The notes: a model not told the origin generated them from the sequence alone. Shown: positions 32,204-43,534, counted from the first letter of the stretch. The stretch: DNA of 64,000 bases from Staphylococcus canis (GCF_016238445.1 NZ_JABANU010000002.1:62001-126000), one strand, 5' to 3'. A program made the numbers and translations.

Positions 32204-32653
32204 TTGATTAAACATGATTTCCGTGTCCAAGCAGAATGGCAAGGTGGTCGTGATGCTGTAGGTCAACTATCAAGTCGACATATCCAACATCAATTTTCAA
32301 TTCCAGATGAACTAGAAGGGAAAGGTGTTGGCACAAATCCTGACGAATTACTTGTAAGTGCTGCTGCAAGTTGTATTACAATTTCTTTAGCCGCTACTTT
32401 AGAACGTGCTAGAGTAAAATTCTCTAATTTAACTGTTAATAGTACTGGTACAGCATCTTTTAACGAAGGATTCTTTAAAATGGAACAAATCGTTCATGAG
32501 CCGGTTATTTCTGTCAAAAATGAATCTCATAAATTAGATTTAGAACGTAAAATCGATAGATATGTCAAAATTGCAGATAAAAATTGTATGGTTTCAAATA
32601 GTGTTAGAAACAATGTCAAACTCGATATTCAACCTCAAATCATTGTAGAATAG
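32204..32653 (+). CDS. OsmC/Ohr family peroxiredoxin-like protein
   Basis: A 149-residue OsmC-fold protein. It carries the conserved Cys in LVSAAASCITISLAATLER (near residue 62) and a second in IADKNCMVSNSV (near 126), the pair used in thiol peroxidase chemistry on organic hydroperoxides. The start is a TTG with AAGGAGG 9 bases upstream; no closer ATG exists. Whether it is OsmC or the YhfA-like branch is uncertain. Divergent from the glycerophosphodiesterase gene. Confidence 0.88.
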   Translation: MIKHDFRVQAEWQGGRDAVGQLSSRHIQHQFSIPDELEGKGVGTNPDELLVSAAASCITISLAATLERARVKFSNLTVNSTGTASFNEGFFKMEQIVHEPVISVKNESHKLDLERKIDRYVKIADKNCMVSNSVRNNVKLDIQPQIIVE

Positions 32654-32739
32654 TCCTTTTTTGGACATTTCTACAATTTTGTCTATTAATATTTCAGAAA
32701 ATTTGGTAAAATGTGAACATGTTCAAAGGAGGTATAACT

Positions 32740-33903
32740 ATGTTATTTACACATCATTTATCTTTACTTACACCTGGCCCTACTCCCGTACCACGCTCTA
32801 TACAAAACGCAATGAATCAGCCTATGATTGGTCATCGATCTAAGGATTTTGAAAATGTTGCGGAAGCTGCCTTTAAAGCATTAAAACCCGTATTTGGTAG
32901 TGAACAAGATGTCATGATATTATCTTCAAGCGGAACAAGTGCACTTGAAGCCAGTATGGTCAATATCGTAAACCCTAACGATCATATCGTTGTAATTGTG
33001 TCTGGAGCATTTGGAAAACGATATCAACAAATTGCAGAAACTTACTATCAAAATGTACACGTATTAGATGTAGAATGGGGTACTGCATTTAAAACGGATG
33101 AAGTACTATCTTTTATTGAAAATCTCAATGTGCCTATTTCAGCTGTTTTTACTCAATTTTGTGAAACATCAACTGCAGTACTTCATCCTGTAGCTGAGTT
33201 AGGACGTGCACTTAAATCACACTATGAGTCTATCTATTTCGTTGTCGATGGCGTAAGTTGTATTGGTGCTGTTGATGTTGATATGAATAGAGATGGTATT
33301 GATGTATTGGTTTCAGGAAGCCAAAAAGCATTAATGTTACCTCCTGGAATATCATTTGTAGCATACAATGACCGTGCATTAGAACGATTTAACACTGTTA
33401 AGACACCAAGTTTTTATTTAAATTTAGCGAAACATAGGAATGCTTTAGCTCAACATTCGACACCTTTTACTCCAAATATTTCAGCCTTTAGAGGTGTGTT
33501 AGCTTTTGAAGAACTTGTCAAATCAGAAGGGTTATCACATATTATTCAACGACACAATAGTATCAAAAAAGCAGTACGTCAAGCTTTAACAGCTTTAGAT
33601 TTAGAATTATTAGTTAAAGATAGTGATGCATCTCCTACAGTTACAGCATTTGTCCCTAAAGATAAAAAAGAAGTTGATATCATAAAAAAGCGATTAAAAG
33701 AAGATTTTAATATCACAATCGCAGGTGGACAAGGCCAATTAAAAGGTTCGATTTTAAGAGTGGGTCATATGGGCTTTATCTCCCCTTTTGAACTTCTTCC
33801 ATTCTTAGTAGGCTTAGAAATTATTCTTACAGATCATCGCAAGAAACCATATATTGGTGTAGCAACAAAAATATTTACGGAGGTCATTTATCATGAATTA
33901 TAA
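32740..33903 (+). CDS. Class V aminotransferase (serine/alanine-glyoxylate type)
   Basis: A 387-residue PLP aminotransferase beginning LTPGPTPVPRSIQNAM, the signature start of the alanine-glyoxylate/serine-pyruvate group. SSSGTSALEASMVNI binds the cofactor phosphate, FVVDGVSCIGAVDVD holds the PLP Asp, and VSGSQKALMLPPG holds the PLP Lys near 193. ATG 32740 has AAAGGAGG upstream; the frame opens nine codons earlier without a site. The stop overlaps serA by 11 bases. The pair probably makes or breaks serine by transamination of hydroxypyruvate or phosphohydroxypyruvate. Confidence 0.9.
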   Translation: MLFTHHLSLLTPGPTPVPRSIQNAMNQPMIGHRSKDFENVAEAAFKALKPVFGSEQDVMILSSSGTSALEASMVNIVNPNDHIVVIVSGAFGKRYQQIAETYYQNVHVLDVEWGTAFKTDEVLSFIENLNVPISAVFTQFCETSTAVLHPVAELGRALKSHYESIYFVVDGVSCIGAVDVDMNRDGIDVLVSGSQKALMLPPGISFVAYNDRALERFNTVKTPSFYLNLAKHRNALAQHSTPFTPNISAFRGVLAFEELVKSEGLSHIIQRHNSIKKAVRQALTALDLELLVKDSDASPTVTAFVPKDKKEVDIIKKRLKEDFNITIAGGQGQLKGSILRVGHMGFISPFELLPFLVGLEIILTDHRKKPYIGVATKIFTEVIYHEL

Positions 33904-35497
33904 TGTTTTAGTAGCCGATCCCATTTCAGAAGATGGATTAAATGATTTAAATCAGCATCCTGACTTTAAGGTTGTACATCAGGTTGGTTTATCTGAAAGT
34001 GAATTAGAAGCAATTATCGATGATTATGATGCTTTGATTGTAAGAAGTCAAACAACTGTTACACCTCGAATCATTCATAAAGCAACGCGTTTAAAAGTCA
34101 TTGCACGTGCAGGTGTAGGTGTTGACAATATTGACATTGATACTGCTACAAAAGCTGGTATTATCGTAATCAATGCTCCTGACGGCAATACAATCTCTGC
34201 AACTGAGCATTCTGTAGCAATGATTTTAAGTATGGCACGAAATATACCAGAGGCGCACGCATCACTAAAAAATGGTGAATGGGATCGTAAAAAGTTTCGT
34301 GGTACAGAGCTGTATCAAAAAACGCTTGGAGTCATTGGCACTGGTCGTATAGGTATTGGCGTTATAAAACGATTACAAAGTTTTGGTATGAAAGTACTCG
34401 CCTATGATCCTTATCTCTCAGAAGATAAAGCTAAAGAACTTGAAGTCACTCGCGCAACAGTAGATGAAATTGCACAACACTCTGATTTTGTTACAGTACA
34501 TACTCCGCTTACAGAGAAAACCAAAGGACTTGTAGGAAATTCATTCTTTAATCAAGCTAAACCGAATCTTAGAATTATAAACGTAGCACGTGGAGGTATT
34601 ATTAATGAGTCAGCACTAATTAAGGCGTTAGATCAAGGTAAAATTGCTGGTGCTGCTCTCGATGTATTTGAAGTAGAGCCTGCTACCCAATCTGAAGTTA
34701 CAAAGCATCCTAAAATTATTGTGACGCCTCATTTAGGAGCCTCTACAATTGAAGCTCAAGAGAAAGTTGCAATTTCTGTATCAAAAGAAATCATTGAAAT
34801 TCTAAAGCATCAAAATGTGTCACACGCGGTAAATGCTCCAAATATTATTTTCAATGAGGATAGTGAGATTAAACCATTTATTGATTTAGCTGAAATGACT
34901 GGACATGTTGGGATTCAGCTTATGCCAAAAGCACCACGTGAACTCAAAATTAGCTATTCTGGAGATATCGCGTTAGATGATACAAGCTTGATTACACGGA
35001 CACTCGTTAAAAGTGTATTAAAGCAAGACATGGGTGATCATGTGAATTTGATTAATGCACTTGCATTGCTCAATGAACAAAATGTATCCTATACGCTTGA
35101 AAAAAATAAAAAGAAAAAGGGGTTTAGTAATTACATTGAATTAGAATTGATCAACAAAGATGACATTGTTAAATTAGGTGCTACTGTATTAAATGGATTT
35201 GGACCTCGAATTGTACGAATTAACGATTACCCTATCGACTTTAAACCCGAAACGTATCAACTTGTAATTAATCATAACGATCGACCAGGAATCGTAGGTA
35301 AAACTGGACAAATCCTTGGCCAGCATGATGTTAATATTGCGTCTATGCATCTCGGTCGTAGTCAAATCGGCGGCGAAGCTATGATGATTTTATCGGTAGA
35401 TAATTACGTTGATGAGGCGGTTCAAGAAATATTGCTTGAGATTGACGGATTTGAAAAAATTACACAAGTCGTTTTAAACGAAGAACAACATAAATAA
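33893..35497 (+). CDS. serA: D-3-phosphoglycerate dehydrogenase
   Basis: Oxidises 3-phosphoglycerate to 3-phosphohydroxypyruvate, the first step of serine synthesis. The 534-residue long form: catalytic domains with ARAGVGVDNIDIDTA, GVIGTGRIGIGVIKRL and the catalytic RGG/E/H set (NVARGGIINE, FEVEPA, PHLGAST); an intervening domain about 320-450; and an ACT domain from about 460 (LVINHNDRPGIVGKTGQILG) that usually binds serine for feedback inhibition. Overlap with the aminotransferase shows one operon. Confidence 0.96.
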   Translation: MNYNVLVADPISEDGLNDLNQHPDFKVVHQVGLSESELEAIIDDYDALIVRSQTTVTPRIIHKATRLKVIARAGVGVDNIDIDTATKAGIIVINAPDGNTISATEHSVAMILSMARNIPEAHASLKNGEWDRKKFRGTELYQKTLGVIGTGRIGIGVIKRLQSFGMKVLAYDPYLSEDKAKELEVTRATVDEIAQHSDFVTVHTPLTEKTKGLVGNSFFNQAKPNLRIINVARGGIINESALIKALDQGKIAGAALDVFEVEPATQSEVTKHPKIIVTPHLGASTIEAQEKVAISVSKEIIEILKHQNVSHAVNAPNIIFNEDSEIKPFIDLAEMTGHVGIQLMPKAPRELKISYSGDIALDDTSLITRTLVKSVLKQDMGDHVNLINALALLNEQNVSYTLEKNKKKKGFSNYIELELINKDDIVKLGATVLNGFGPRIVRINDYPIDFKPETYQLVINHNDRPGIVGKTGQILGQHDVNIASMHLGRSQIGGEAMMILSVDNYVDEAVQEILLEIDGFEKITQVVLNEEQHK

Positions 35498-35538
35498 ACT
35501 AAAATTAAGTTAAAACACTTTATGTAAAATTAACATCA

Positions 35539-35586
35539 AAAAATACTGAGTAGTGATGAAAGTTTCTGTACTACTCAGTATTTTTA
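35539..35586. terminator. Bidirectional terminator after serA
   Basis: AAATACTGAGTAGT pairs with ACTACTCAGTATTT around a 15-base loop; A run before and T run after serve both convergent genes. Confidence 0.9.
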
Positions 35587-35632
35587 ACTCATTTTAATCC
35601 TTTTTAATCATTCCAAATGGTGTTATGTTTTA

Positions 35633-36754
35633 TTAAAAAAATGCTTTGATATCTAATACATTCTTGACTAAATGCGTTGCTCCATGTGACTTCAACTCTT
35701 CTGCTGCAAGCTCCCCTTTTAAACCTGTTAAGGTACCAATGAAATGTGTACCTAGCTTTTGAGCACTAAATAAATCTGCTAATGAATCTCCAACAATTGT
35801 AATTGTTTCTTCTTTAAATCGTTGCTCTTGGTGTGTAGCATAATCTTCGTATCGCTTCTCATCATTTCCTAAATATGAGGTAATATAAGTAAAAGGATTC
35901 GGTTTTGCTAATGGTCTCAATTCAGGATAATTCATCTCAGTTTTTAAAACTTCTGAGGCCGTAGCAATATGATTAACATCAAAATATTTTAATAATCCTA
36001 AAGATTCAAATGGAACTATTGTTTCTGTTCGTGGTCTTCCTGTCGCTATTCCAAGTGTATAATTTTTTTCAGTTAAATATGTTAATAGTGCTTTGATTTG
36101 ATCGACAGGCGCTAATGTTTGTTCTTGATATATATAACCTTTTTTGAACTTAGTTCTTGGTGTTTTTCCTTCCACTTTTGCATACAAATCAGACCCTAAG
36201 TACCATTCCTGATATATTTCTTGACATAACATCCACAATGAACTTTGGATATCAAATAAATGTACTGCCGTTGTATCTAAAAATTCCGATACATATCTTT
36301 TTAAATCTTGGTAAATCGCTTCTTTCCCCTTAGATACTTTTTCAACAAAACGAAGCGGTAATTCGTTGTCAATCTTAGTTACAGTCATTTTATATCCTAA
36401 GTTTTTTAACGTCTCTTGATGAATATGCGTTTGATTTAAGAAATGCTCACGTACATCTTTAGGAAGTGATTTTAGTAAAGCAGCAAAATGTACAGCAAAT
36501 ACCACAAATAACATATCCCAATTCGAATTTAGTCCTAGTGACTTAAGACGATTTAACGTAATATCGTTATTGAAGATTTCCTGACGAATTTCTTGAATTT
36601 CACTTTCAGAAACTGATTTTAAATCTATCGATGAATCAAGATTTAAATAGGATTGATCATACAGTAATTCAAATACAGTAAGCGCAGACACATCAAAGCA
36701 GCGTGATTCATCTAAAAAGACACCATCTACATCAAATAATATTGCTTTCGTCAT
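35633..36754 (-). CDS. HAD-superfamily hydrolase with large insertion
   Basis: Unrecognised function. HAD motif I is AILFDVDGVFLDES (Asp8, Asp10); the motif II/III region is GIATGRPRTE near 240; motif IV is IVGDSLADLFSAQKLG near 320. Between motif I and the rest of the core, about 200 residues of mostly helical cap separate the halves, which is unusually long for this superfamily. The 373-residue length is conserved in staphylococci as far as I can recall. Probably a cytosolic phosphatase; substrate unknown. Stand-alone gene, convergent with serA. Confidence 0.85.
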   Translation of the reverse strand: MTKAILFDVDGVFLDESRCFDVSALTVFELLYDQSYLNLDSSIDLKSVSESEIQEIRQEIFNNDITLNRLKSLGLNSNWDMLFVVFAVHFAALLKSLPKDVREHFLNQTHIHQETLKNLGYKMTVTKIDNELPLRFVEKVSKGKEAIYQDLKRYVSEFLDTTAVHLFDIQSSLWMLCQEIYQEWYLGSDLYAKVEGKTPRTKFKKGYIYQEQTLAPVDQIKALLTYLTEKNYTLGIATGRPRTETIVPFESLGLLKYFDVNHIATASEVLKTEMNYPELRPLAKPNPFTYITSYLGNDEKRYEDYATHQEQRFKEETITIVGDSLADLFSAQKLGTHFIGTLTGLKGELAAEELKSHGATHLVKNVLDIKAFF

Positions 36755-36888
36755 AAGTTTCTCCTTTGAATAGAATATTCTGAATAATTCATTATACCAT
36801 GTCTTCTCAAAAATTTATACATTTGAATACATCATAAAATCAAAAAAGAGTAGTACAAAGTGTTGACACCTTGCCTACTCTAATTGTT

Positions 36889-37506
36889 TTATTTACGTCC
36901 AACGTATTCACGTAATTCTTGCTGCAATTGTTTAGTGCGTTCATTAATTTGTTGCGTTATGTAATCAACTTTTTCTTGACGTTTTAAACCTTCAGGTAAA
37001 TTTGTCACATCAATAGGCTCACCAAATTTAATGTATGCTTTTTCTTTAAACATACCTAAAATTTTATCTGGTCCAACGTAAGCCGCGGGTAAAATTGGTT
37101 TTTGAGCTAATAATGCAATCGTTGCAGCTCCTCTTTTTAAAGGAACTTCTTCAGTCGTACGGTGCCCATTAGGAAAAATACCAACTGTCTTATTTTCTTT
37201 CAATAATTTAATCGGTCTCTTTAAGGTACTTGGTCCAGGATTTTCACGATTTACTGGGAAAGCATTCAACGCAGTGAGTAATTTTCCAAAATACTTATGC
37301 TCAAATAGCTCTTGCTTTGCCATATAATGTATTTGGTTTGGTAGCAATGCGACTCCTAATAAAATAACATCATTATAACTTTCATGATTACATGTTACTA
37401 AATAACGATAGAGTTGAGGTTTGTTTTCCTCACCTAAAACTTCTAAATTTTTAAATACTTTTGCAATGATAAATTTGATAATACTACCAATTATACTGTA
37501 TACCAC
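36889..37506 (-). CDS. plsC: 1-acyl-sn-glycerol-3-phosphate acyltransferase
   Basis: Adds the second acyl chain in phosphatidic acid synthesis at the membrane. The H-x4-D catalytic motif is HESYND (His41, Asp46); the acceptor-site motif reads FPNGHR, a variant of FPEGTR. The N-terminal 15 residues are hydrophobic. I chose the GTG at 37506 because TAGGTG lies upstream at good spacing; the frame opens at a GTG ten codons earlier (37536) with a poor site. Family members are sometimes paralogous to PlsC, so the exact acyl acceptor is inferred. Confidence 0.85.
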   Translation of the reverse strand: MVYSIIGSIIKFIIAKVFKNLEVLGEENKPQLYRYLVTCNHESYNDVILLGVALLPNQIHYMAKQELFEHKYFGKLLTALNAFPVNRENPGPSTLKRPIKLLKENKTVGIFPNGHRTTEEVPLKRGAATIALLAQKPILPAAYVGPDKILGMFKEKAYIKFGEPIDVTNLPEGLKRQEKVDYITQQINERTKQLQQELREYVGRK

Positions 37507-37662
37507 AATTTCACCTACTCTAGTTCTAATAGTCACTCTTTTGATTTTATCATTTTAAGTATCGTTCAACAAGTATTCTATAAATTACATCTAAAGTCTG
37601 ATATCTTCATACTGGTAAATTAGTATATAAAGCCCCATAATAGATATAAGGAGGCACTATTT

Positions 37663-38910
37663 ATGAGAGAAAATGATTACACGAACCATTTTAATTCAAA
37701 TTCAGATAATAATACTTATTACAATCGACCACCCCAAAAACCAAAAATACCGTGGTTTAAAATATTTTTAATTTCATTAATTGCAGGTATTTTAGGTAGC
37801 CTAATTATTTTAGGATTATCAGTAACTTTTTCTAAAATAGGTTCAAACTTTTCGAATCAATCTGGTAGTGAAGTGAATGTGGCGAACCAACAAAAAGGTG
37901 GAAACCTATTAGATGGACAAAGTAAAAATTTTAAAAGTGTAAATGAAATGATTCATGAAACTTCACCTTCAATTGTTGGTGTTATTAATGAACAAAAAGC
38001 AACTAATTTAGAAGACTTATTGCGTGGAAAAAGTACTGAAGCTGAACCTACAGGAGTAGGATCTGGAGTTATCTATCAAAAAGATGGCAAAAATGCTTTT
38101 ATTGTTACAAATAATCATGTCATTGACGGTGCAACGTCTATAAAAGTTCAACTACATAATGATAAACAAGTCTCTGCTGAACTTATTGGTACAGATGTCC
38201 TAACAGATATTGCTGTGTTAAAAATCAAGGACAATAATGACACTAAAGCCATTTCGTTTGCCGACTCTTCTAAAGTTAAAACAGGAGATACCGTATTTGC
38301 TATGGGTAACCCTCTTGGTTTAGAATTTGCAAATACTGTAACGTCAGGTATCATTTCGTCAAGTGAACGAACAATTGATGCCGATACAGCGCAAGGTAGT
38401 CATAAAGTAACTGTACTACAGACTGATGCTGCGATTAATCCTGGTAACTCAGGTGGTGCTCTAGTTGATATTAATGGAAACTTAGTCGGGATTAATTCAA
38501 TGAAAATTTCAGCTCCTCAAGTTGAAGGGATTGGCTTTGCTATTCCAAGTAATGAAGTAAAAACAATTATTGCACAGCTTGTCAAAGACGGAGAAGTTAA
38601 ACGCCCTTCAATAGGTATAGGCATGATTAATGTTGCTGATATACCGGATTATTATAAAAATGATAAAGATTTAGATAGTGGTGTTTATGTTGCAGAGGTT
38701 CAACGTTCTGGTATTGATTTGAAAAAAGGCGATATCATAACAAAAATTGATGATCAAAACGTCGAAAATGATTCAGAATTAAGAAGTTATCTATACAAAG
38801 AAAAAAAACCTGGTGACCAAGTAACATTTACAGTTAACCGTAATGGTCAAAATGAAAAAGTACAAGTGACTTTAACCGAAACAGATAACCAATCTCTAAA
38901 CTCACCTTAA
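37663..38910 (+). CDS. htrA: HtrA-type membrane serine protease with PDZ domain
   Basis: A 415-residue DegP/HtrA-family quality-control protease anchored by one N-terminal membrane helix (about 32-54) with the protease domain outside. The catalytic triad is visible: His in VTNNHVIDG, Asp in TDIAVLKI, Ser in NPGNSGGALVD. One PDZ domain covers about 310-405. The first 30 residues are Asn-rich and polar. ATG follows AGGAGG. Matches the shorter of the staphylococcal HtrA proteins, located beside tyrS. Confidence 0.94.
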   Translation: MRENDYTNHFNSNSDNNTYYNRPPQKPKIPWFKIFLISLIAGILGSLIILGLSVTFSKIGSNFSNQSGSEVNVANQQKGGNLLDGQSKNFKSVNEMIHETSPSIVGVINEQKATNLEDLLRGKSTEAEPTGVGSGVIYQKDGKNAFIVTNNHVIDGATSIKVQLHNDKQVSAELIGTDVLTDIAVLKIKDNNDTKAISFADSSKVKTGDTVFAMGNPLGLEFANTVTSGIISSSERTIDADTAQGSHKVTVLQTDAAINPGNSGGALVDINGNLVGINSMKISAPQVEGIGFAIPSNEVKTIIAQLVKDGEVKRPSIGIGMINVADIPDYYKNDKDLDSGVYVAEVQRSGIDLKKGDIITKIDDQNVENDSELRSYLYKEKKPGDQVTFTVNRNGQNEKVQVTLTETDNQSLNSP

Positions 38911-38920
38911 TCTCAAATTT

Positions 38921-39000
38921 AAAACCTTAGCTTATATTCAAGTGGTAATCAAATATGATTATCGATACTTGTTACCATTTATTAAAGCTAAGGTTTTTTA
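38921..39000. terminator. Bidirectional terminator htrA / tyrS
   Basis: AAAACCTTAGCTT pairs with AAGCTAAGGTTTT around a loop of about 50 bases holding smaller helices; TTTTTT follows on the plus strand. Confidence 0.8.
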
Positions 39001-39033
39001 TTTTAAAATACTTTCTATTTTATGTGTTATTGA

Positions 39034-40531
<1,498 letters not shown>

Positions 40532-40537
40532 ATAATT

Positions 40538-40566
40538 ATTATAAAGGTTCGATGATTAACTGTCAA
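40538..40566 (-). promoter_or_regulatory. tyrS promoter
   Basis: Minus strand: consensus -35 TTGACA (40561-40566), 17-base spacer, consensus -10 TATAAT (40538-40543). Confidence 0.88.
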
Positions 40567-40630
40567 TGCGTATGCCCTGTCCTATCAAGACTATGCTATA
40601 CTTATACTATCATCAAAAGGAGGCAATCAC

Positions 40631-41512
40631 ATGAATCATCATTATCAAAGGTTAATATATAAACTCGATTATTATTTTACCTTAATCAAAAAAGTGATTT
40701 TGTCTTTCTTTATATTTATTTTTTTAGCAACTTTCTTTTTAATAGGTGTTTGCTTCGGTTACTTTGCAAGTATTATTTCGAAAGAATCAAACATTAATGA
40801 TCAAGCATTATCTCATGACGTTGTTCAAATGCCCGAGCTCAATACGATTGAACTAGATAACCAGAATTTAATTCATATTTTAAATCAACCTGAACCCTTA
40901 TCACTTGCTGGGCCTGCTGAAGTTAATCCATATGTTAGTGAAGCGGTCATTGCTTCAGAAGACGCTCAATTTTATGAACATAATGGTATTTTACCAAAAG
41001 CGATATTACGTGCAATATATCAAGATATTTTAGATCATCATAGCGCTACAGGAGGTAGTACAATTACGCAACAGCTCGTAAAAAATCAATTGCTGACTCA
41101 AGATAAAACTTATCAGCGGAAGGCGAAGGAAATAATGTACGCCCTACGCATCGAAAAATTATTTACTAAAACGGAGATTATATATATTTACCTTAATATT
41201 GTCCCTTTTGGATATGACTTACATGGTCAACATATTACTGGTATTACATCAGCATCATACGGTATTTTTGGCAAATCACCGTCTCAATTAAACTTAGCTG
41301 AATCCAGTTATCTCGCTGGGCTACTACAAAGTCCATATTACTATACGCCCTTCACAAATGAGGGTCAGCTACGTAGTTATGAAGAAGTGCTACCTTCTAT
41401 ATATAGACAACGTTATGTTCTTAAACGTATGTATATTGAAAATCAAATTAGTTATCAACAGTATCAAAATGCGCGGAAACAAAATATTTACGAACGGATT
41501 CTAACGCAATAA
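40631..41512 (+). CDS. sgtA: Monofunctional peptidoglycan transglycosylase (GT51)
   Basis: Polymerises lipid II into glycan strands without a transpeptidase domain. An N-terminal membrane helix (about 20-45) is followed by the GT51 domain: EDAQFYEHNGI with the catalytic Glu near 115, GGSTITQQLVKN, RKAKEIMYALRIEKLF and the second Glu region in KTEIIYIYLN. The 293-residue length excludes a bifunctional PBP. ATG follows AGGAGG. Position beside tyrS suggests the staphylococcal SgtA rather than Mgt/SgtB; the symbol is less certain than the function. Confidence 0.9.
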   Translation: MNHHYQRLIYKLDYYFTLIKKVILSFFIFIFLATFFLIGVCFGYFASIISKESNINDQALSHDVVQMPELNTIELDNQNLIHILNQPEPLSLAGPAEVNPYVSEAVIASEDAQFYEHNGILPKAILRAIYQDILDHHSATGGSTITQQLVKNQLLTQDKTYQRKAKEIMYALRIEKLFTKTEIIYIYLNIVPFGYDLHGQHITGITSASYGIFGKSPSQLNLAESSYLAGLLQSPYYYTPFTNEGQLRSYEEVLPSIYRQRYVLKRMYIENQISYQQYQNARKQNIYERILTQ

Positions 41513-41597
41513 AAAGGGATTTCTAGCTCAACATAGATGTGCCTGAAACCATTTTAAAATGATTCCTAATTAACCACATCGTCCTGCTAAAAATCCC
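41511..41597 (-). terminator. Terminator of fhs, branched
   Basis: GGGATTT (41516-41522) pairs with AAATCCC (41591-41597) enclosing a GATGTG/CACATC helix and a CCATTTTAAAATG-type hairpin. On the minus strand TTTTT follows at 41511-41515, directly abutting the sgtA stop. Confidence 0.7.
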
Positions 41598-41661
41598 ATT
41601 TATAATCAAAAAATAGATAAACTATTTAAGTCATAAACTATCTATCAAAATTAGTGATGAA

Positions 41662-43329
41662 TTAGAATAAACCTAAAGCATGGCCATCTTCTGTAACGTC
41701 CATATTTAATGCAGCAGGTTTTTTCGGTAAACCAGGCATTGTCATGATCGCACCTGTTAACGCTACGACAAATCCTGCACCTGTTTTCGCTTCTAATTCA
41801 CGAATTGTAATTTCGAAGTCGTTTGGTGCACCAAGTTGTGTTTGGTCATCAGTGAATGAATATTGTGTTTTAGCCATACAAACTGGATAATTATTCCAAC
41901 CATTTTCTTTAAATGTTTTTAATTGTTTTTGTGCTTTAGATGTAAATGTTACTTTAGATCCACCATAGATTTCTTTAACAATTTTTTCAATTTTTTCTTC
42001 TAATGGTAATTCTAAATCATATAAACGTTTAAAGTTATTAGGTGTTTCGATAACTTCTAAGACTTTTTCAGCTAAGTCTACGCCACCTTCGCCACCTTTT
42101 TCCCATACTTCAGTAAGTGAAAGGCGAACATTATTTTCAGCAGCCCATTCTTTTACAAAATTGAACTCAGCTTCTGTATCGTGAATAAATGCATTTAATG
42201 CAATTACTGGTTCAACACCAAATTTGCGAATGTTCGTAACATGACGTTCTAAGTTCGCAATACCAGCTTTAACTGCTTCTACATTTTCTTCTTTTAAGTT
42301 GTCTTTAGCTACGCCACCATGCATTTTTAACGCACGGATTGTCGCTACTAGTACAACAGCATCTGGTTCGAAGTCTGCTTTTCTTGATTTAATATCAATA
42401 AACTTTTCAGCACCTAAATCTGAACCAAAACCAGCTTCTGTTACTACAACATCTGCTAAATCACGTGCAGTTTCTGTAGCAATAATAGAGTTACAACCGT
42501 GTGCGATATTAGCGAAAGGTCCACCGTGAATTAATGCTGGTGTGCCTTCAATTGTTTGAACAAGATTTGGTTTGATCGCATCTTTTAAAATCATAGCTAA
42601 AGCACCTTCAACTTTAAGGTCTTTAACTGTTACTGGTTTACGATCACGTGTGTAACCAATTGTAATTTTCGAAATATTTTCTTTAAGATCAAGTAAATCT
42701 GTGCTTAAACATAAAATAGCCATAATCTCAGATGCAACAGTAATGTTAAAACCATCTTCACGAGGCACACCTTGAGTAGGCCCACCTAGTCCTACAACTA
42801 CCTGACGTAAAGCACGATCATTCATATCTAAAACACGTTTCCACTCAATGCGACGTTGGTCAATGCCAAGTTCATTACCTTGATGGATGTGGTTGTCAAT
42901 AAATGCAGATAGTGCATTATTTGCTGTCGTAATCGCGTGGAAGTCACCGTTAAAGTGTAAGTTAATATCTTCCATTGGTAATACTTGTGCATATCCTCCA
43001 CCTGTTGCGCCACCTTTAATACCAAAAATTGGTCCAAGCGCAGGTTCACGTAACGCTACCATGACATTTTGTTTGATTTTATTAAAAGCATCCGCTAAAC
43101 CAACAGTTACCGTTGATTTACCTTCTCCAGCAGGTGTTGGACTCATTGCTGTAACAAGTACAACTTTACCTTTTTGACCCTTTGTCTGAACCTTAGAAAT
43201 GTCAATTTTTGCTTTGTAATGACCATATTGCTCTAAAGCATCTTCAGGAATTCCTGCTTTATTTGCAATTTCTGAAATTGGTTTTAAAGTAGATTGATTA
43301 GCAATCTCTAAATCTGATAAATGACTCAA
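41662..43329 (-). CDS. fhs: Formate-tetrahydrofolate ligase
   Basis: ATP-dependent synthesis of 10-formyltetrahydrofolate from formate, feeding purine and formyl-Met synthesis. The 555-residue chain is standard. The P-loop [17 protein letters not shown] starts near residue 65; [35 protein letters not shown] and [13 protein letters not shown] are strongly conserved family blocks. The ATG follows AAGGGG at a suitable distance. A perfect cre site overlaps the promoter region, suggesting CcpA control of one-carbon supply. Confidence 0.97.
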   Translation of the reverse strand: MSHLSDLEIANQSTLKPISEIANKAGIPEDALEQYGHYKAKIDISKVQTKGQKGKVVLVTAMSPTPAGEGKSTVTVGLADAFNKIKQNVMVALREPALGPIFGIKGGATGGGYAQVLPMEDINLHFNGDFHAITTANNALSAFIDNHIHQGNELGIDQRRIEWKRVLDMNDRALRQVVVGLGGPTQGVPREDGFNITVASEIMAILCLSTDLLDLKENISKITIGYTRDRKPVTVKDLKVEGALAMILKDAIKPNLVQTIEGTPALIHGGPFANIAHGCNSIIATETARDLADVVVTEAGFGSDLGAEKFIDIKSRKADFEPDAVVLVATIRALKMHGGVAKDNLKEENVEAVKAGIANLERHVTNIRKFGVEPVIALNAFIHDTEAEFNFVKEWAAENNVRLSLTEVWEKGGEGGVDLAEKVLEVIETPNNFKRLYDLELPLEEKIEKIVKEIYGGSKVTFTSKAQKQLKTFKENGWNNYPVCMAKTQYSFTDDQTQLGAPNDFEITIRELEAKTGAGFVVALTGAIMTMPGLPKKPAALNMDVTEDGHALGLF

Positions 43330-43358
43330 AATCTTCAGCCCCTTAATTGAATTTCGAT

Positions 43359-43364
43359 ATTATA
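43359..43364 (-). promoter_or_regulatory. Putative -10 of fhs
   Basis: TATAAT on the minus strand 30 bases before the fhs ATG. The -35 is poor (ATTTTG at 17 bases), so the promoter may be weak; the spacer region is occupied by the cre site. Confidence 0.45.
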
Positions 43365-43367
43365 TAG

Positions 43368-43385
43368 TTTGTAAACGCATACAAA
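43368..43385. promoter_or_regulatory. cre site (CcpA operator) at fhs
   Basis: TTTGTAAACGCATACAAA on the plus strand matches WWTGNAARCGNWWWCAWW at all 18 positions and has a perfect TTTGTA/TACAAA outer palindrome. It lies between the -10 and -35 positions of the fhs promoter, a position that predicts repression. Confidence 0.75.
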
Positions 43386-43431
43386 ATATATTGAAGAATA
43401 ATGCTTCAATACCAATGATAACGAACTCCAC

Positions 43432-43455
43432 AAAAAAAGTCGAATAAAATCCGAC
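43432..43455 (-). terminator. Intrinsic terminator downstream of acsA
   Basis: Minus strand: GTCGGAT-TTT-ATTCGAC (7 bp with one G-T pair) followed directly by seven T. It lies between acsA and the fhs promoter. Confidence 0.8.
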
Positions 43456-43534
43456 ATTAAATTAAATTTCTTTTTCTATTTTTACTTATTTACGTTTTCA
43501 AGTTTAAGTTACTCTAAATCTTTAAATCAACTAA

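Noticed and set aside
32661-32843. Short ORF overlapping the start of the class V aminotransferase
   Set aside because: Out-of-frame shadow of a strongly conserved N-terminus with a clear ribosome binding site of its own.
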